From Methanobacteriota archaeon (lineage in GTDB: Archaea; Thermoplasmatota; Thermoplasmata; RBG-16-68-12; JAFNFQ01): a DNA stretch of 36,282 bases. Each line of letters begins with the position of its first letter. The stretch's first letter is position 1. The translations under genes and the position numbers were made by a program. The stretch covers positions 1 through 36,282 of the forward strand of contig JAFNFQ010000039.1 in NCBI GenBank assembly GCA_017885655.1. The letters are read 5' to 3'. The notes under the pieces were generated by a model. That model was not told the origin of the DNA and did no database searches. It saw only the letters and a list, made by a program, of their open reading frames with translations. Positions 7,901 through 15,219 of the stretch are shown in pieces.

Positions 7901-10403
7901 GCTGGACCTCCTCCGCAGGAAACCTCACACGGCCAAAGCCCTGGAGGCAGCCATCAGACTGCCGAAGGAGAGAGTCACGACACTGCTGAGGAAGCTCGAA
8001 CGATCGTACCTCATCGAGCGCAGGGGCGTCGATGAGCTGGTCTATATGGCTAGGGAATTCGAGAAGGCGAAGTACGAGGAGTCTCTGGACCGCTTGCTCG
8101 TGAGGACCCTCGACGTCCATGGGCCCACCACCGCGCACGAGCTTGCCTACATGCTCGATGCCGAGACTGAAGTCGTCGAGGGCACCCTCCGAGACCTCGA
8201 GAACGAGGGAGTGGTCTCCTCGGGCAACTTCGTCATCGGCGAGGAATACCAGGTCATGCTCTCAAGGGACCTCAGCAAGCTGCAGACGAGCGAGGAGGAG
8301 AGGAAGGTCTTCGACGAGGCCGCTGTCAAGTCTTTCCGCATGAGGAAGCAGTTCCTTTCAATGAAAAGCATCGACGACTACTTCGAGACTTTCCTCGAGG
8401 CCGGCATGGTGTACGACATCTACAACCACGTCCCGGGGTTTTCGTTCAAGGACTGGCTCGAGCTCCGCGGCAGGGGCGAGATCATAGAGGGCAGGTTCCT
8501 CCGCGGGCGCGTCAGGTATATCAGGGCCCGCGACGCCCCGCTGTTCCTCTCGGCCTACCCCAAGGAGCCCCTGACCGAATTCGAGCTGGAAGTGCTGGAG
8601 GTCATCCGCCAGAGGGACGGCATGGATGTAGATGCGATCGCGAGGAAGATTGGCGGGGACAGGACGCGGGTCAGGGAGGCGGTCAACAAACTCGATCACA
8701 ACGTGTACGTGACGAGACGGTTCAACGGCGAGGACGGTTGGACGTCGAAGAACTATTACACGGCCTTCGACTGCGAGGATTCGGTCAAGGATGCTGAGAG
8801 GGAGATCGTACTCAGGTTCCTCAGGGCCTACGGTCCGGTGCCCTTTGCGACGATACGCGACTACACCAGGTTCCAGTGGGACAGCATCAGCCTCCTCATG
8901 GAGAAGCTCGAGGAGGAAGGCGTTGTCGAAAGGATCCTCGTCACGGGCAAGGGCGAACAGGAGATGTACATCCTCAAGGAGGAACTCGGGTCGCTCGAGT
9001 CGAATGACTCGTCAATCGAGCAGCAGCCCGCCACAGTCCTCTCACTGTACGACCCCTGGCTCCAGTCGCTCTGGGCGCAGGTTGCCAGCAGGTACGGCGA
9101 GGGCTGGATCTACCCGCTGGTGAAGGGCGGCGAACTCGTCGGCATGATAGAGTCGTGGGAGATGAGCGGGTGCGTCGAGGTTAGGGAGATCAGCCTCGAC
9201 GACGAAGCGCGTCTCCCCGAGGCACTCCAAGCACTGGACCGCATGATGGGATTTTATCGCCAGAGGGGAGTGGAGGTCATGCGCCTGACGAGGGCGCTTG
9301 GGCACGATGTGCCCGAACTCGTCTCAATCGACCCGTTCCTTGCCGCGGGGTTCCATCGCGTCGGCGATTTCATGGCCAAGGGCGATTTCCTGCCGGCGAG
9401 CTTCGATAGGGAAGCAGTGCTCGCATATGTGTTCGCGAGGCAGGGCATAGCATCCGAGAAACAGTTCGATACCCCTCTCGAGGCACTCCAGGCCCTTCCC
9501 GGGCTCAGGTCGGACATGGCGGCGAGACTCAGATGCCGGCAGTTCGAGCCGCTCGAGACGCTGCACCGCCGCGGCATCATCGTCAGGGGCCTAGGGATAT
9601 CCGGTCACAGGACCTATTGCAGCAAGGACCAGCTTCAGCTCTGGAAGAGGACCAAGGGCAAGCCGCTCTCTCCGGCAATGAGGAAGGTGCTCGCGATCAT
9701 CAAGGCCGAGGGGCCGATCTCGCACAGGAGGCTTTTCAATCTCACGCCGCTCTCTCACTGGGACACGTCGGCGGCGGTCAGGAAGCTGCAGGCCGAGCTG
9801 CACGTCGTCCGGAATGCGGACAACCTCTATGTCGCCGTCGGCGACGCGACGGTGTCAGTCGACAAGGCGAAGCGGGAAGTGATAGAGCAGCTGTTTCGCG
9901 CGTTCGGAATCTTCAGTGCCGAGGCCTTCTCGAGCTACACGCGTTCGAAGTTCGGCATGAGCGAGACCAGGAGACTTCTGAAGGAGTTCGAGGAAAACGG
10001 GCTCCTGGTGAAGGGATTCTTCGTCAAGGGCGAGAGGAGGCTCTACTGGATGCTGAGGGAGGATATCGAGGCAATCGAGCGAGCGGCGTTCGACAGGCAG
10101 TTTGTGCTCACGCCTCAGGACGACTTGTCCCTCTATCTCAGAGAGCAAATCATGAACCAGTGGCGCATGGGCGTGTGCTATGTCATATTCGACGGGACGA
10201 GGATGGTGGGAGCATTCAAGGCGCGAAGGCGCGGTTCGACCCTGGTGATTGTCAAGTTCGAAGTCGAGAACTCCGCAAAGAGAATCCTGGAGAAGTTCGA
10301 GGACGAGAACGAACTCGCCGTAGGCGAGGAGAGAGACCACATCACCGATGAAGAGGTGATGCGCTGGTTCGAAGCGATGTATACAAAGGGCTCCAGCAAG
10401 TGA
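4992..10403 (+). CDS. lhr: Lhr-type superfamily 2 helicase with duplicated C-terminal winged-helix/barrel modules
   Basis: 1803 aa, an ATP-dependent nucleic-acid helicase of the Lhr family, thought to act in DNA repair or recombination. Visible helicase motifs: Q motif (LTEPQ, about 35-39), Walker A SPTGSGKT (55-62), DEIH (180-183), SAT (215-217), the SSTSLELGID block (341-350) and motif VI QRIGRAGH (371-378). The helicase core and its Lhr winged-helix region are followed by several more winged-helix segments. The C-terminal 550 residues contain two copies of one module. Each has two winged helices and a small beta domain beginning LSLYDPWLQSL (about 1348) or VLTPQDDLSLYL (about 1706), followed by a G..Y......G..VG pattern. 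These resemble the AlkZ-like C-terminal region of bacterial Lhr, which is linked to DNA glycosylase activity. At 1803 aa it is longer than E. coli Lhr (about 1540 aa). Two ATGs open the gene (4992 and 4995). Confidence 0.92.
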   Translation: MMIRRVTQQHTKEEVLALLDPLLRTWFDSKFKDLTEPQSYAVPLIHERKNVLITSPTGSGKTLTAFLSIINELYKLQRGGKLENKIYCIYVSPLKALANDINRNLTNPLEEMKVLAEKLNLPPPEIRVAVRSGDTTANERQKQARKPPHIYITTPESLAIVLSTPKFRESLKDARYVIIDEIHEICSSKRGSLLAVSLERLQAQANEEFTRIGLSATIAPIEEEAKFLAGFKGKNVREMNIVEVDSRKALDLKVLCPVDDMTRVTFEESNARMYNLLSDLIDQHRTTLIFTNTRSGTEHMSYRLKERGVENLEAHHGSLSKITRLDVEEKLKTGQLKAVVSSTSLELGIDIGYIDLVCQIGSPKSVAKGLQRIGRAGHAYGDTSVGRMIVFDNDDLMECATLAHAAYQNRIDRVDIPRNTLDVLAQTIVGMSLEKRWDLEEALELVRRSYPFHTLTKKDFVSVLNYLSSRNPDIRVYAKVWYDEEEKRFGRRKGTRLIYFTNVGTIPEEGSYHVYSENSVPLGELSEKFVEFLKTDDIFVLGGKTHQFIRARGMNVYVKDASGRRPTVPSWAGEMLPRSFDLSMAVGEFRRQLLQKIEESSPSEAESWLMDQYSVDEGSASSMVSYVQEQRAVIPELPTDKQVLIEGYVDVKGNRNIIFHYCFGRRVNDALSRAYAYALSEKLKCNVAARITDDNFMLTVPKRVDLEGLEKLVTPENLEALLRGAIKNTELFKQRFRHCATRSFMILKSYKGKEVSIGRQQLRSQRVLDWFHEIEDFPVVKETYNEILNEVMDLTHAKEIAKKIESGDMAVKKSDFSDLPSPFAHNVVLLGISDIVLMEDRSALLRELHRKVLKRVVPLEKMAEYQFQEDLVAEYFRHKWPKVTSKEDMVTALNFAGACNLVQQKSDNVFDHAEASFSDVRRWASELMEAGVVQSVWTPRGVLYALKPEVAYYAAVYAGNVHLDKTEEKALDLLRRKPHTAKALEAAIRLPKERVTTLLRKLERSYLIERRGVDELVYMAREFEKAKYEESLDRLLVRTLDVHGPTTAHELAYMLDAETEVVEGTLRDLENEGVVSSGNFVIGEEYQVMLSRDLSKLQTSEEERKVFDEAAVKSFRMRKQFLSMKSIDDYFETFLEAGMVYDIYNHVPGFSFKDWLELRGRGEIIEGRFLRGRVRYIRARDAPLFLSAYPKEPLTEFELEVLEVIRQRDGMDVDAIARKIGGDRTRVREAVNKLDHNVYVTRRFNGEDGWTSKNYYTAFDCEDSVKDAEREIVLRFLRAYGPVPFATIRDYTRFQWDSISLLMEKLEEEGVVERILVTGKGEQEMYILKEELGSLESNDSSIEQQPATVLSLYDPWLQSLWAQVASRYGEGWIYPLVKGGELVGMIESWEMSGCVEVREISLDDEARLPEALQALDRMMGFYRQRGVEVMRLTRALGHDVPELVSIDPFLAAGFHRVGDFMAKGDFLPASFDREAVLAYVFARQGIASEKQFDTPLEALQALPGLRSDMAARLRCRQFEPLETLHRRGIIVRGLGISGHRTYCSKDQLQLWKRTKGKPLSPAMRKVLAIIKAEGPISHRRLFNLTPLSHWDTSAAVRKLQAELHVVRNADNLYVAVGDATVSVDKAKREVIEQLFRAFGIFSAEAFSSYTRSKFGMSETRRLLKEFEENGLLVKGFFVKGERRLYWMLREDIEAIERAAFDRQFVLTPQDDLSLYLREQIMNQWRMGVCYVIFDGTRMVGAFKARRRGSTLVIVKFEVENSAKRILEKFEDENELAVGEERDHITDEEVMRWFEAMYTKGSSK

Positions 10404-10588
10404 TGCATCCGACAGAAGCCTATCTTCCGAATCGGAGTGAGTCTTGAACGGACTCTGCAATCGATCTGGCATTCCAGCGCGACGGCGATTTCAAATACGC
10501 GGTCGATTCCCTCGGAAATCGAATCGACACATGACTTGCCACGCCGAAGCTCATGATTCTTGTTGGTGATAATCAAGCCTTTTCCCAT
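10404..10588. other. Intergenic stretch after lhr, no gene seen
   Basis: About 185 bases without a supported gene. A minus-strand open frame crosses it, but it is mostly antisense to lhr and has no family resemblance. No clear hairpin plus T-run terminator for lhr is visible; a modest T-rich piece (CCTTTTCCC) lies at about 10579-10587. Confidence 0.4.
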
Positions 10589-10596
10589 TAAATACC
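10589..10596 (+). promoter_or_regulatory. TATA box for the PHA operon
   Basis: TTAAATAC, preceded by CCA and followed by CCCAC. It would start transcription near 10619, giving a leader of about 85 bases before the ATG at 10704. The leader carries a GGAGG at 10636-10640, a 16-bp tandem duplication and a tiny upstream open frame. Confidence 0.5.
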
Positions 10597-10659
10597 CACG
10601 CAGAGTTCGAAACGCACCGAAGCACCCTCCACTGAGGAGGGAGAGTATCGGAGAACGGC

Positions 10660-10691
10660 GCGTGGCAACGATGAGGCGTGGCAACGATGAG
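10660..10691 (+). repeat. Perfect 16-bp tandem duplication in the PHA-operon leader
   Basis: GCGTGGCAACGATGAG occurs twice head to tail (10660-10675 and 10676-10691). The ATG of the first copy (10671) opens an eight-codon frame (MRRGNDED) that ends in TAG at 10695-10697, seven bases before the reductase ATG at 10704. It may be a recent slippage duplication or an upstream open frame affecting translation; the sequence does not decide between these. Confidence 0.75.
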
Positions 10692-10703
10692 GACTAGACG
10701 TGG

Positions 10704-11597
10704 ATGCAAACGAGGGCATTACGCGATACAACACCAGCCTCAGCAGGCATGCGCAACTTCAGAGGAATCGTGGCAGAGATGATGCAGCAACAGGTTCCGG
10801 CGCCAGCGCAAGGGATGGGCGAGACCCCGATTCAGCGTATCCGTAAAATCGATGGGAAGCTCACGGGCTTGAAAGCCCTAGTCACCGGCGCCTCGAGAGG
10901 GATAGGGCGGGAGATCGCGATGGCTCTTGCTGAAGAGGGGGCTGACGTCGCAATCAACTACAATCGCAGCGACGATGACGCTGACACCCTCGCCATGTCC
11001 ATCGAGGTCATGGGGAAGAACACCTGGGTCTACCCCGCGGACATCTCCGACTACGGCAAAGTCCAGGCCATGAAGACGAGCCTCGCGAAGTACCTAGGTC
11101 CGATCGACATCCTGGTGAACAACGCGGGCATCAACGTCGACAAGCTCTTCTCCAAGATGCAACCGGAGGACTGGAACAAGGTCCTCGCAATCAACCTCAT
11201 AGGCGTCTTCAACTGCACTCGCATCTTCCTCGAGGACCTGCTCGCATCCAAGCATGGCAGGATAATCAACATCACCAGCATCGTCGGGCAGATGGGGAAC
11301 ATAGGCCAGGTCAACTACGCTGCGAGCAAGGCGGGAATCATAGGGATGACCAAGGCCCTCGCGAAAGAACTCGCATCAAAGAGCGTAACTGTCAACGCCA
11401 TCGCGCCCGGGTTCATCGAGACGTCGATGCTGGCGGGCGTCCCTGAGAAGATCAGGGAGAGGATCATCGAGCAGATCCCCATGAAGAGATTTGGGCAACC
11501 TTCGGAGGTTGCCAAGGCGGTCGTCTTTCTGGCTTCGGGCGACGCCTCGTACATCACAGGACACGTGTTGAACGTGAACGGAGGCCAGTATCTCTGA
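10704..11597 (+). CDS. 3-oxoacyl-ACP / acetoacetyl-CoA reductase (SDR family, FabG/PhaB-like)
   Basis: 297 aa short-chain dehydrogenase. It carries the NADP(H)-binding TGASRGIG (61-68), NNAG (139-142), catalytic S192, Y205 and K209 (YAASK) and the PGFIET loop. In this context, first gene of an operon with phaE and phaC, its likely role is NADPH-dependent reduction of acetoacetyl-CoA to (R)-3-hydroxybutyryl-CoA for polymer synthesis, although a FabG role in lipid metabolism cannot be excluded. The SDR fold begins near residue 53, so there is an unusual 45-50 residue N-terminal extension rich in Met and Gln (EMMQQQVPAPAQ). An alternative start is ATG 10749, which still leaves a 35-residue extension. 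The next gene starts 52 bases downstream. Confidence 0.88.
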   Translation: MQTRALRDTTPASAGMRNFRGIVAEMMQQQVPAPAQGMGETPIQRIRKIDGKLTGLKALVTGASRGIGREIAMALAEEGADVAINYNRSDDDADTLAMSIEVMGKNTWVYPADISDYGKVQAMKTSLAKYLGPIDILVNNAGINVDKLFSKMQPEDWNKVLAINLIGVFNCTRIFLEDLLASKHGRIINITSIVGQMGNIGQVNYAASKAGIIGMTKALAKELASKSVTVNAIAPGFIETSMLAGVPEKIRERIIEQIPMKRFGQPSEVAKAVVFLASGDASYITGHVLNVNGGQYL

Positions 11598-11649
11598 CGC
11601 TAGCCATATTCATTGGCTGAGAACAAGAAAAAGAGAGGTGCAACAAACC

Positions 11650-12588
11650 ATGAAAAAGCAAGCAATGGAAACCGGCGGGCACAAGGCCCCGCCACAGGAC
11701 GATGGGTCAGCGCAACGGCTCCTAGAGGGCTACAACAGGTTCTTCCAAACCTGGTCTGGCTTCAGACAGGATCTGGAGGGCCAGATAGACGAGAACGTGA
11801 AGAAGCAGCAGAGGACGTACGACGACTTCTTCGGGCAGTGGAACAAGCTCTCCGGCGAGATGAGCAAGCGGCTGAGCAAGGAGAACGCGAACGGCCCCCA
11901 GAGGGAGTTCTACGACGTCTGGAGAAACTACACCAACAAGATCGGCCCGAGGGTCGTGAAGGCGATGACCGAAGGCATGCAGGACTACGGCGGGATTACC
12001 TCCAGCATCGACAGGTACTCCAAGATGATCGGCGACGAGGCCCAGAAACTGTCCGAGAAGGCAGAGTGGGACCCCCGCCGGCTGGAGCAGCTCTACGACG
12101 CCTGGCTCGAGTTCGGGACGACCGTCAGGAAGCAGATGGACTCCGCGATGAACAAGGGCCGCGGCGAGGCAGACCAGATCTCCAAGACCTGGTTCGAGTT
12201 CAACAACAGGATGCAGCAGCTGATGTCGAACCTCGGCGAGAAGAGCGGCGACTGGTCGGAACTCTCGAACCTTTGGACGCAGTTCTCCAGAGAGGTCGGC
12301 GACAGCCTCATCCAGGTGGTAAACGGCACCAGCCAGGACCAGGACAAGCTGCTGAAGACCTGGACGCAGTACTACAGCAAGATCGAGAAGGAGATGGCCC
12401 GCCTTGCCAACGAGATCGGCGTGGGCTACGAGGAGCTGTACGAAAGGTTCTTCGAGCAGCAGAACAAGTCGCTCGAGCGAATGAGCCAGTGGTGGCAGGT
12501 CGCGAACGAGACCGCAAGGAGCGAGCTGACCATCCTCGAGAAGAGGCTCCTAGACCTCGAGAAGAGGATCAAGGACCCGCCGCACTAG
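11650..12588 (+). CDS. Phasin-like / PhaE-related granule protein with about nine 29-residue aromatic repeats
   Basis: 312 aa, hydrophilic and almost entirely helical, lacking cysteine. A repeated motif of the form [FL]xxxWxx[FLY] recurs with aromatic centres near residues 35, 64, 91, 123, 152, 181, 209, 238 and 267, i.e. every 27-32 residues (FFQTWSGF, FFGQWNKL, FYDVWRNY, LYDAWLEF, ISKTWFEF, LSNLWTQF). The C-terminus is a short coiled coil (LEKRLLDLEKRI). Its place between the reductase and PhaE/PhaC suggests a role coating or organising PHA granules or activating the synthase. It shares the FFxxW style of PhaE N-termini but not the PhaE C-terminal signature. The start is taken at ATG 11650, because GAGGTG at 11635-11640 sits nine bases upstream; a GTG at 11638 is an in-frame alternative. 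Confidence 0.75.
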   Translation: MKKQAMETGGHKAPPQDDGSAQRLLEGYNRFFQTWSGFRQDLEGQIDENVKKQQRTYDDFFGQWNKLSGEMSKRLSKENANGPQREFYDVWRNYTNKIGPRVVKAMTEGMQDYGGITSSIDRYSKMIGDEAQKLSEKAEWDPRRLEQLYDAWLEFGTTVRKQMDSAMNKGRGEADQISKTWFEFNNRMQQLMSNLGEKSGDWSELSNLWTQFSREVGDSLIQVVNGTSQDQDKLLKTWTQYYSKIEKEMARLANEIGVGYEELYERFFEQQNKSLERMSQWWQVANETARSELTILEKRLLDLEKRIKDPPH

Positions 12589-12628
12589 ACCCGCCACGTC
12601 ATCGACGATATGCAGGCCAGGTGATGAT

Positions 12629-13165
12629 GTGGTAGCGAAGCGCAGGAATGGCCCAGGCAACACGCTGTCCGCCGGACCGCCGAGCCAAGAGCCTGTCCAT
12701 CTGTTCAAGGAAGTAGTGGACGCGCAGATGGACATCTGGAAGAAATCGAGCTGGAAGGCGGGGGCCGACGTCAGCGATGCGGTCAAGGAAGTCGCGCCGA
12801 TAGTGGCCCAATACTGGGCCAAGATGTTCGCGGCCCTGTGGGAATCCGCTGGCGAGGCGCGAACGCGCGAGGATCCCTTGGTCGGGCAGGAAGAGCTGCG
12901 CCGCTACATGCTGGTCTCCTACAACGAGATGATGAAGAAGGTTCTGGCCACGGAGTCCTTCGCCGCCAGGTCGGGCAACGGCGTGAAAGGAATGCTCGAT
13001 GGCGTCAAAGCCTGGAACGATGTCATGGAAGAGACTCTCAGGGCGTTGCACCTCCCCACAAGAGGAGATATTGACGAGCTTCACGAAGCGCTGTACAACC
13101 TGAGCAAGCGAATGGACTACATGGCCAAGTCGTTGGAGAACAGCGGCATTCGCCGGGCGAAGTAA
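12629..13165 (+). CDS. phaE: Class III PHA synthase subunit PhaE
   Basis: 178 aa. PhaE is the non-catalytic subunit that activates PhaC in class III polyhydroxyalkanoate synthases. The recognisable part is the C-terminal signature LPTRGDIDELHEALYNLSKR (about 145-164), matching the conserved 'LPTRxEVDELHxxLxxLxR' end of the family. The middle holds amphipathic helices with the W-containing segments QMDIWKK and AQYWAKMF. It is shorter than typical bacterial PhaE (about 350 aa), as in haloarchaeal relatives. The start is GTG at 12629 with AGGTGAT just upstream (about 12619-12625); the nearby ATGs are out of frame. phaC begins 25 bases after its stop. Confidence 0.85.
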   Translation: MVAKRRNGPGNTLSAGPPSQEPVHLFKEVVDAQMDIWKKSSWKAGADVSDAVKEVAPIVAQYWAKMFAALWESAGEARTREDPLVGQEELRRYMLVSYNEMMKKVLATESFAARSGNGVKGMLDGVKAWNDVMEETLRALHLPTRGDIDELHEALYNLSKRMDYMAKSLENSGIRRAK

Positions 13166-13190
13166 TCGACCGAGCATCGGAGACAATCGT

Positions 13191-14294
13191 ATGAATGAAC
13201 AGGGCGACGCATGGTCAAGGGTTTCCAGGAGCATGGAGAAGCAGCTCGAGAAGTGCACCAGGCAGGCGATCGCGGCCTCGAGACTCGCAGCCGACGTCCC
13301 GGCGGCAGACGTGGGCAGCTCCGCCTGCGAGGTCGTCTTGAAGAAGGACAGAATGAGGCTGCTCCACTATCTCGACGGGCCAGAGGAGAAGAATCCTGTC
13401 CCCGTGCTCCTGGTCTACGCGCTGATCAACAGACCCTACATCCTCGACCTGCAGCCGGACAGGAGCGTGGTCCAGTCGCTGCTCAAGCAGGGGCTGGACG
13501 TCTACATGATCGACTGGGGCAAGCCCAAGCATGGCGACCGATTCCTTGGGCTCGATGATTACATAGAGCGGTACATGGACGACTGCATATGCGCGATAGC
13601 GAAGAGGTCCGGTCAAGAAAGCATCTCCCTCCTAGGCTACTGCATCGGAGGATACCTCACGTCCGTATACGCGAGCCTGCACCCGGACCGCGTCAGGAAT
13701 TTGGCGGTGATGGCCTCTCCCCTCGACTTCGGCATTGGCGAAGGTCTGTTGCACCTATGGACGAGGGAGGAGTACTTTGACCCCGAGCAGGTCGTGGAGG
13801 CATTCGGCAACGCGCCCTCGGAGTTCCTGAACGGCGGCTTCCTAATGCTAGATCCTCTCGGCAATACTCTGCTGAAGTATCTCAACTTCTACGAGAACAT
13901 CGAGGACAGGAAATCGGTGGAGATGTTCCTGCGCATGGAGAAATGGCTGTCCGATGGCATCCCGGTTGCGGGAGCGTTTTACGTCGATCTTATCCGCGAC
14001 GGATACCAGAAGAACCTGTTCGTGAAGAACAAGCTGAGGGTGAACGGCGGACGGGCGGATGTCAAGAGGTTGACGATGCCGATCCTGGCCATCGTCGCCG
14101 AGAAAGACCACATCGTCCCGCCGTCTTCGACCCTCGGACTGCTCGACGTGGCTCCCTCGAAAGACAAGACGACGATGTCCTACCCGACTGGCCACATTGG
14201 ACTATCCGTCGGCGGCGGGCCGCACAGGGACCTGTGGCCGAAGGTGGCGGGGTGGTTCACCAATCGATCTTTGCCTGCCAAGGAAACGCGGTGA
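13191..14294 (+). CDS. phaC: Class III polyhydroxyalkanoate synthase PhaC
   Basis: 367 aa alpha/beta-hydrolase-fold polymerase that joins (R)-3-hydroxyacyl-CoA units into polyester, releasing CoA. The lipase-like box GYCIGG (149-154) holds the catalytic C151. The other triad members are D306 (VAEKDHIVPP) and H335 (TGHIGLSVGG). The spacing closely matches the known class III enzyme (C149/D302/H331 in Allochromatium). The length of 367 aa is right for class III (about 355-370) and too short for classes I and II. It lies directly after phaE and four bases before the crotonase gene. Class III synthases are known from haloarchaea and some Thaumarchaeota; finding one in this genomic setting is notable. 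Confidence 0.95.
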   Translation: MNEQGDAWSRVSRSMEKQLEKCTRQAIAASRLAADVPAADVGSSACEVVLKKDRMRLLHYLDGPEEKNPVPVLLVYALINRPYILDLQPDRSVVQSLLKQGLDVYMIDWGKPKHGDRFLGLDDYIERYMDDCICAIAKRSGQESISLLGYCIGGYLTSVYASLHPDRVRNLAVMASPLDFGIGEGLLHLWTREEYFDPEQVVEAFGNAPSEFLNGGFLMLDPLGNTLLKYLNFYENIEDRKSVEMFLRMEKWLSDGIPVAGAFYVDLIRDGYQKNLFVKNKLRVNGGRADVKRLTMPILAIVAEKDHIVPPSSTLGLLDVAPSKDKTTMSYPTGHIGLSVGGGPHRDLWPKVAGWFTNRSLPAKETR

Positions 14295-14298
14295 GAGC

Positions 14299-15087
14299 AT
14301 GCAAGGCACGTGGGCTTCGCTCGTTCTCGAGAAAAATAACGGCGTCGCTTGCATGTCCTTGAACAGGCCCGAGCGGCTGAACGTTTTCAACTCACTTGTA
14401 TTGCGCGAGCTCAACGCCGCCCTGACCGACGTCGCCTCCGATGAAAGGATCAGGGCCGTCATCCTCAGAAGCAACTGCGCCAAGGCTTTTACTGCCGGGG
14501 CAGACATCACAGAGATGAGGCAACTGAATCCCCGAACGGCGAGGGAGTTCTCGGCTTTGGGGCACCTCGTCGCACGTCGCATCGAGACGGAGCTCCCGCC
14601 GACTATCGTGGCACTGAATGGGTACGTCATGGGAGGCGGGGTCGAGATCGCCTGCGCGTGCGATTTCCGCATCGCCTCAGACGATGTGGTGATGGCCCAG
14701 CCGGAGATCGACATAGGCATATTCCCCGGTTGGGGCGGGAGTCAGAGGCTCTCGCGCATCATCGGGTATCCGAGGGCCAAGGACCTGATATTCACGGGGC
14801 GGAGGGTCAAGGCCGCGGAGGCGCTGCAGCTCGGGCTCGTCCATCAGGTTGTGCCCAGGAGCGAGCTTGACAACGCCGCGACTGAGCTCGCGAGGGTGCT
14901 CGCGGAGAAGAGCAGATCTGCCCTCATCGCTGCGAAGCGCGCGGTGAGCTTGACTCAGGAGGTCCCCCTCGCCACAGGACTCGAGGAGGAGATACAGACC
15001 TGGGCCCTCATGTTCGACACGCCTGACCAGATGGAAGCGATGACCGCCTTCCTCGAGAAGAGGAAACCGCAGTTCGGCAATAAGTAG
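14299..15087 (+). CDS. Enoyl-CoA hydratase/isomerase (crotonase family)
   Basis: 262 aa with the crotonase fold. It shows the oxyanion-hole segment AFTAGADI (63-70), the GGGVEIACACD motif with E116 and the AQPEIDIGIFPGWGG block with E136. The two glutamates, 20 residues apart, correspond to the catalytic pair E144/E164 of rat crotonase, so hydratase activity is likely. Crotonases of this type make the (S)-3-hydroxyacyl-CoA, whereas PhaC uses the (R) form. Its place at the end of the PHA operon may therefore reflect beta-oxidation or polymer turnover rather than direct monomer supply. The start is ATG 14299, five bases after the phaC TGA, with GTGAGAG in front. An upstream in-frame extension into phaC (from 14197) is not needed. 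Confidence 0.9.
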   Translation: MQGTWASLVLEKNNGVACMSLNRPERLNVFNSLVLRELNAALTDVASDERIRAVILRSNCAKAFTAGADITEMRQLNPRTAREFSALGHLVARRIETELPPTIVALNGYVMGGGVEIACACDFRIASDDVVMAQPEIDIGIFPGWGGSQRLSRIIGYPRAKDLIFTGRRVKAAEALQLGLVHQVVPRSELDNAATELARVLAEKSRSALIAAKRAVSLTQEVPLATGLEEEIQTWALMFDTPDQMEAMTAFLEKRKPQFGNK

Positions 15088-15125
15088 CGACCTCGGCATT
15101 TAATTTGCGCGGAGAACGCTGGGAA

Positions 15126-15141
15126 TTATCAAAGCTGATAA
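15126..15141. promoter_or_regulatory. Inverted repeat TTATCA-N4-TGATAA, possible operator
   Basis: A perfect 6-bp inverted repeat with a four-base spacer, about 20 bases upstream of a TATA-like TCTTTATTC (about 15157-15164) that probably serves the gene at 15220. It could be a regulator site, or a hairpin ending the PHA operon; it lacks the T-run of a clear terminator. Confidence 0.3.
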
Positions 15142-15219
15142 GTGCGGGAGAACCTTCTTTATTCGTACACAGCATCGAAAGGACATCGCTGGCCGTGACC
15201 GAAGGTGAGAGGTAGCAAT

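Noticed and set aside
9533-10351. 272-codon plus-strand frame inside lhr
   Set aside because: Frame-shifted shadow of the Lhr C-terminus; Arg/Ala/Gly-rich with no family resemblance.
10600-10625. tRNA-like GTTCGAA segment
   Set aside because: No acceptor stem, anticodon arm or D-loop could be built around it.
11613-12635. 340-codon frame overlapping the phasin-like gene
   Set aside because: Highly Arg/Gly/Glu-rich out-of-frame reading; the overlapping frame has coherent helical repeats and a ribosome site.
14197-14298. 34-residue extension of the crotonase gene into phaC
   Set aside because: It is an out-of-frame reading of the phaC end; ATG 14299 begins the normal crotonase N-terminus just after the phaC stop.
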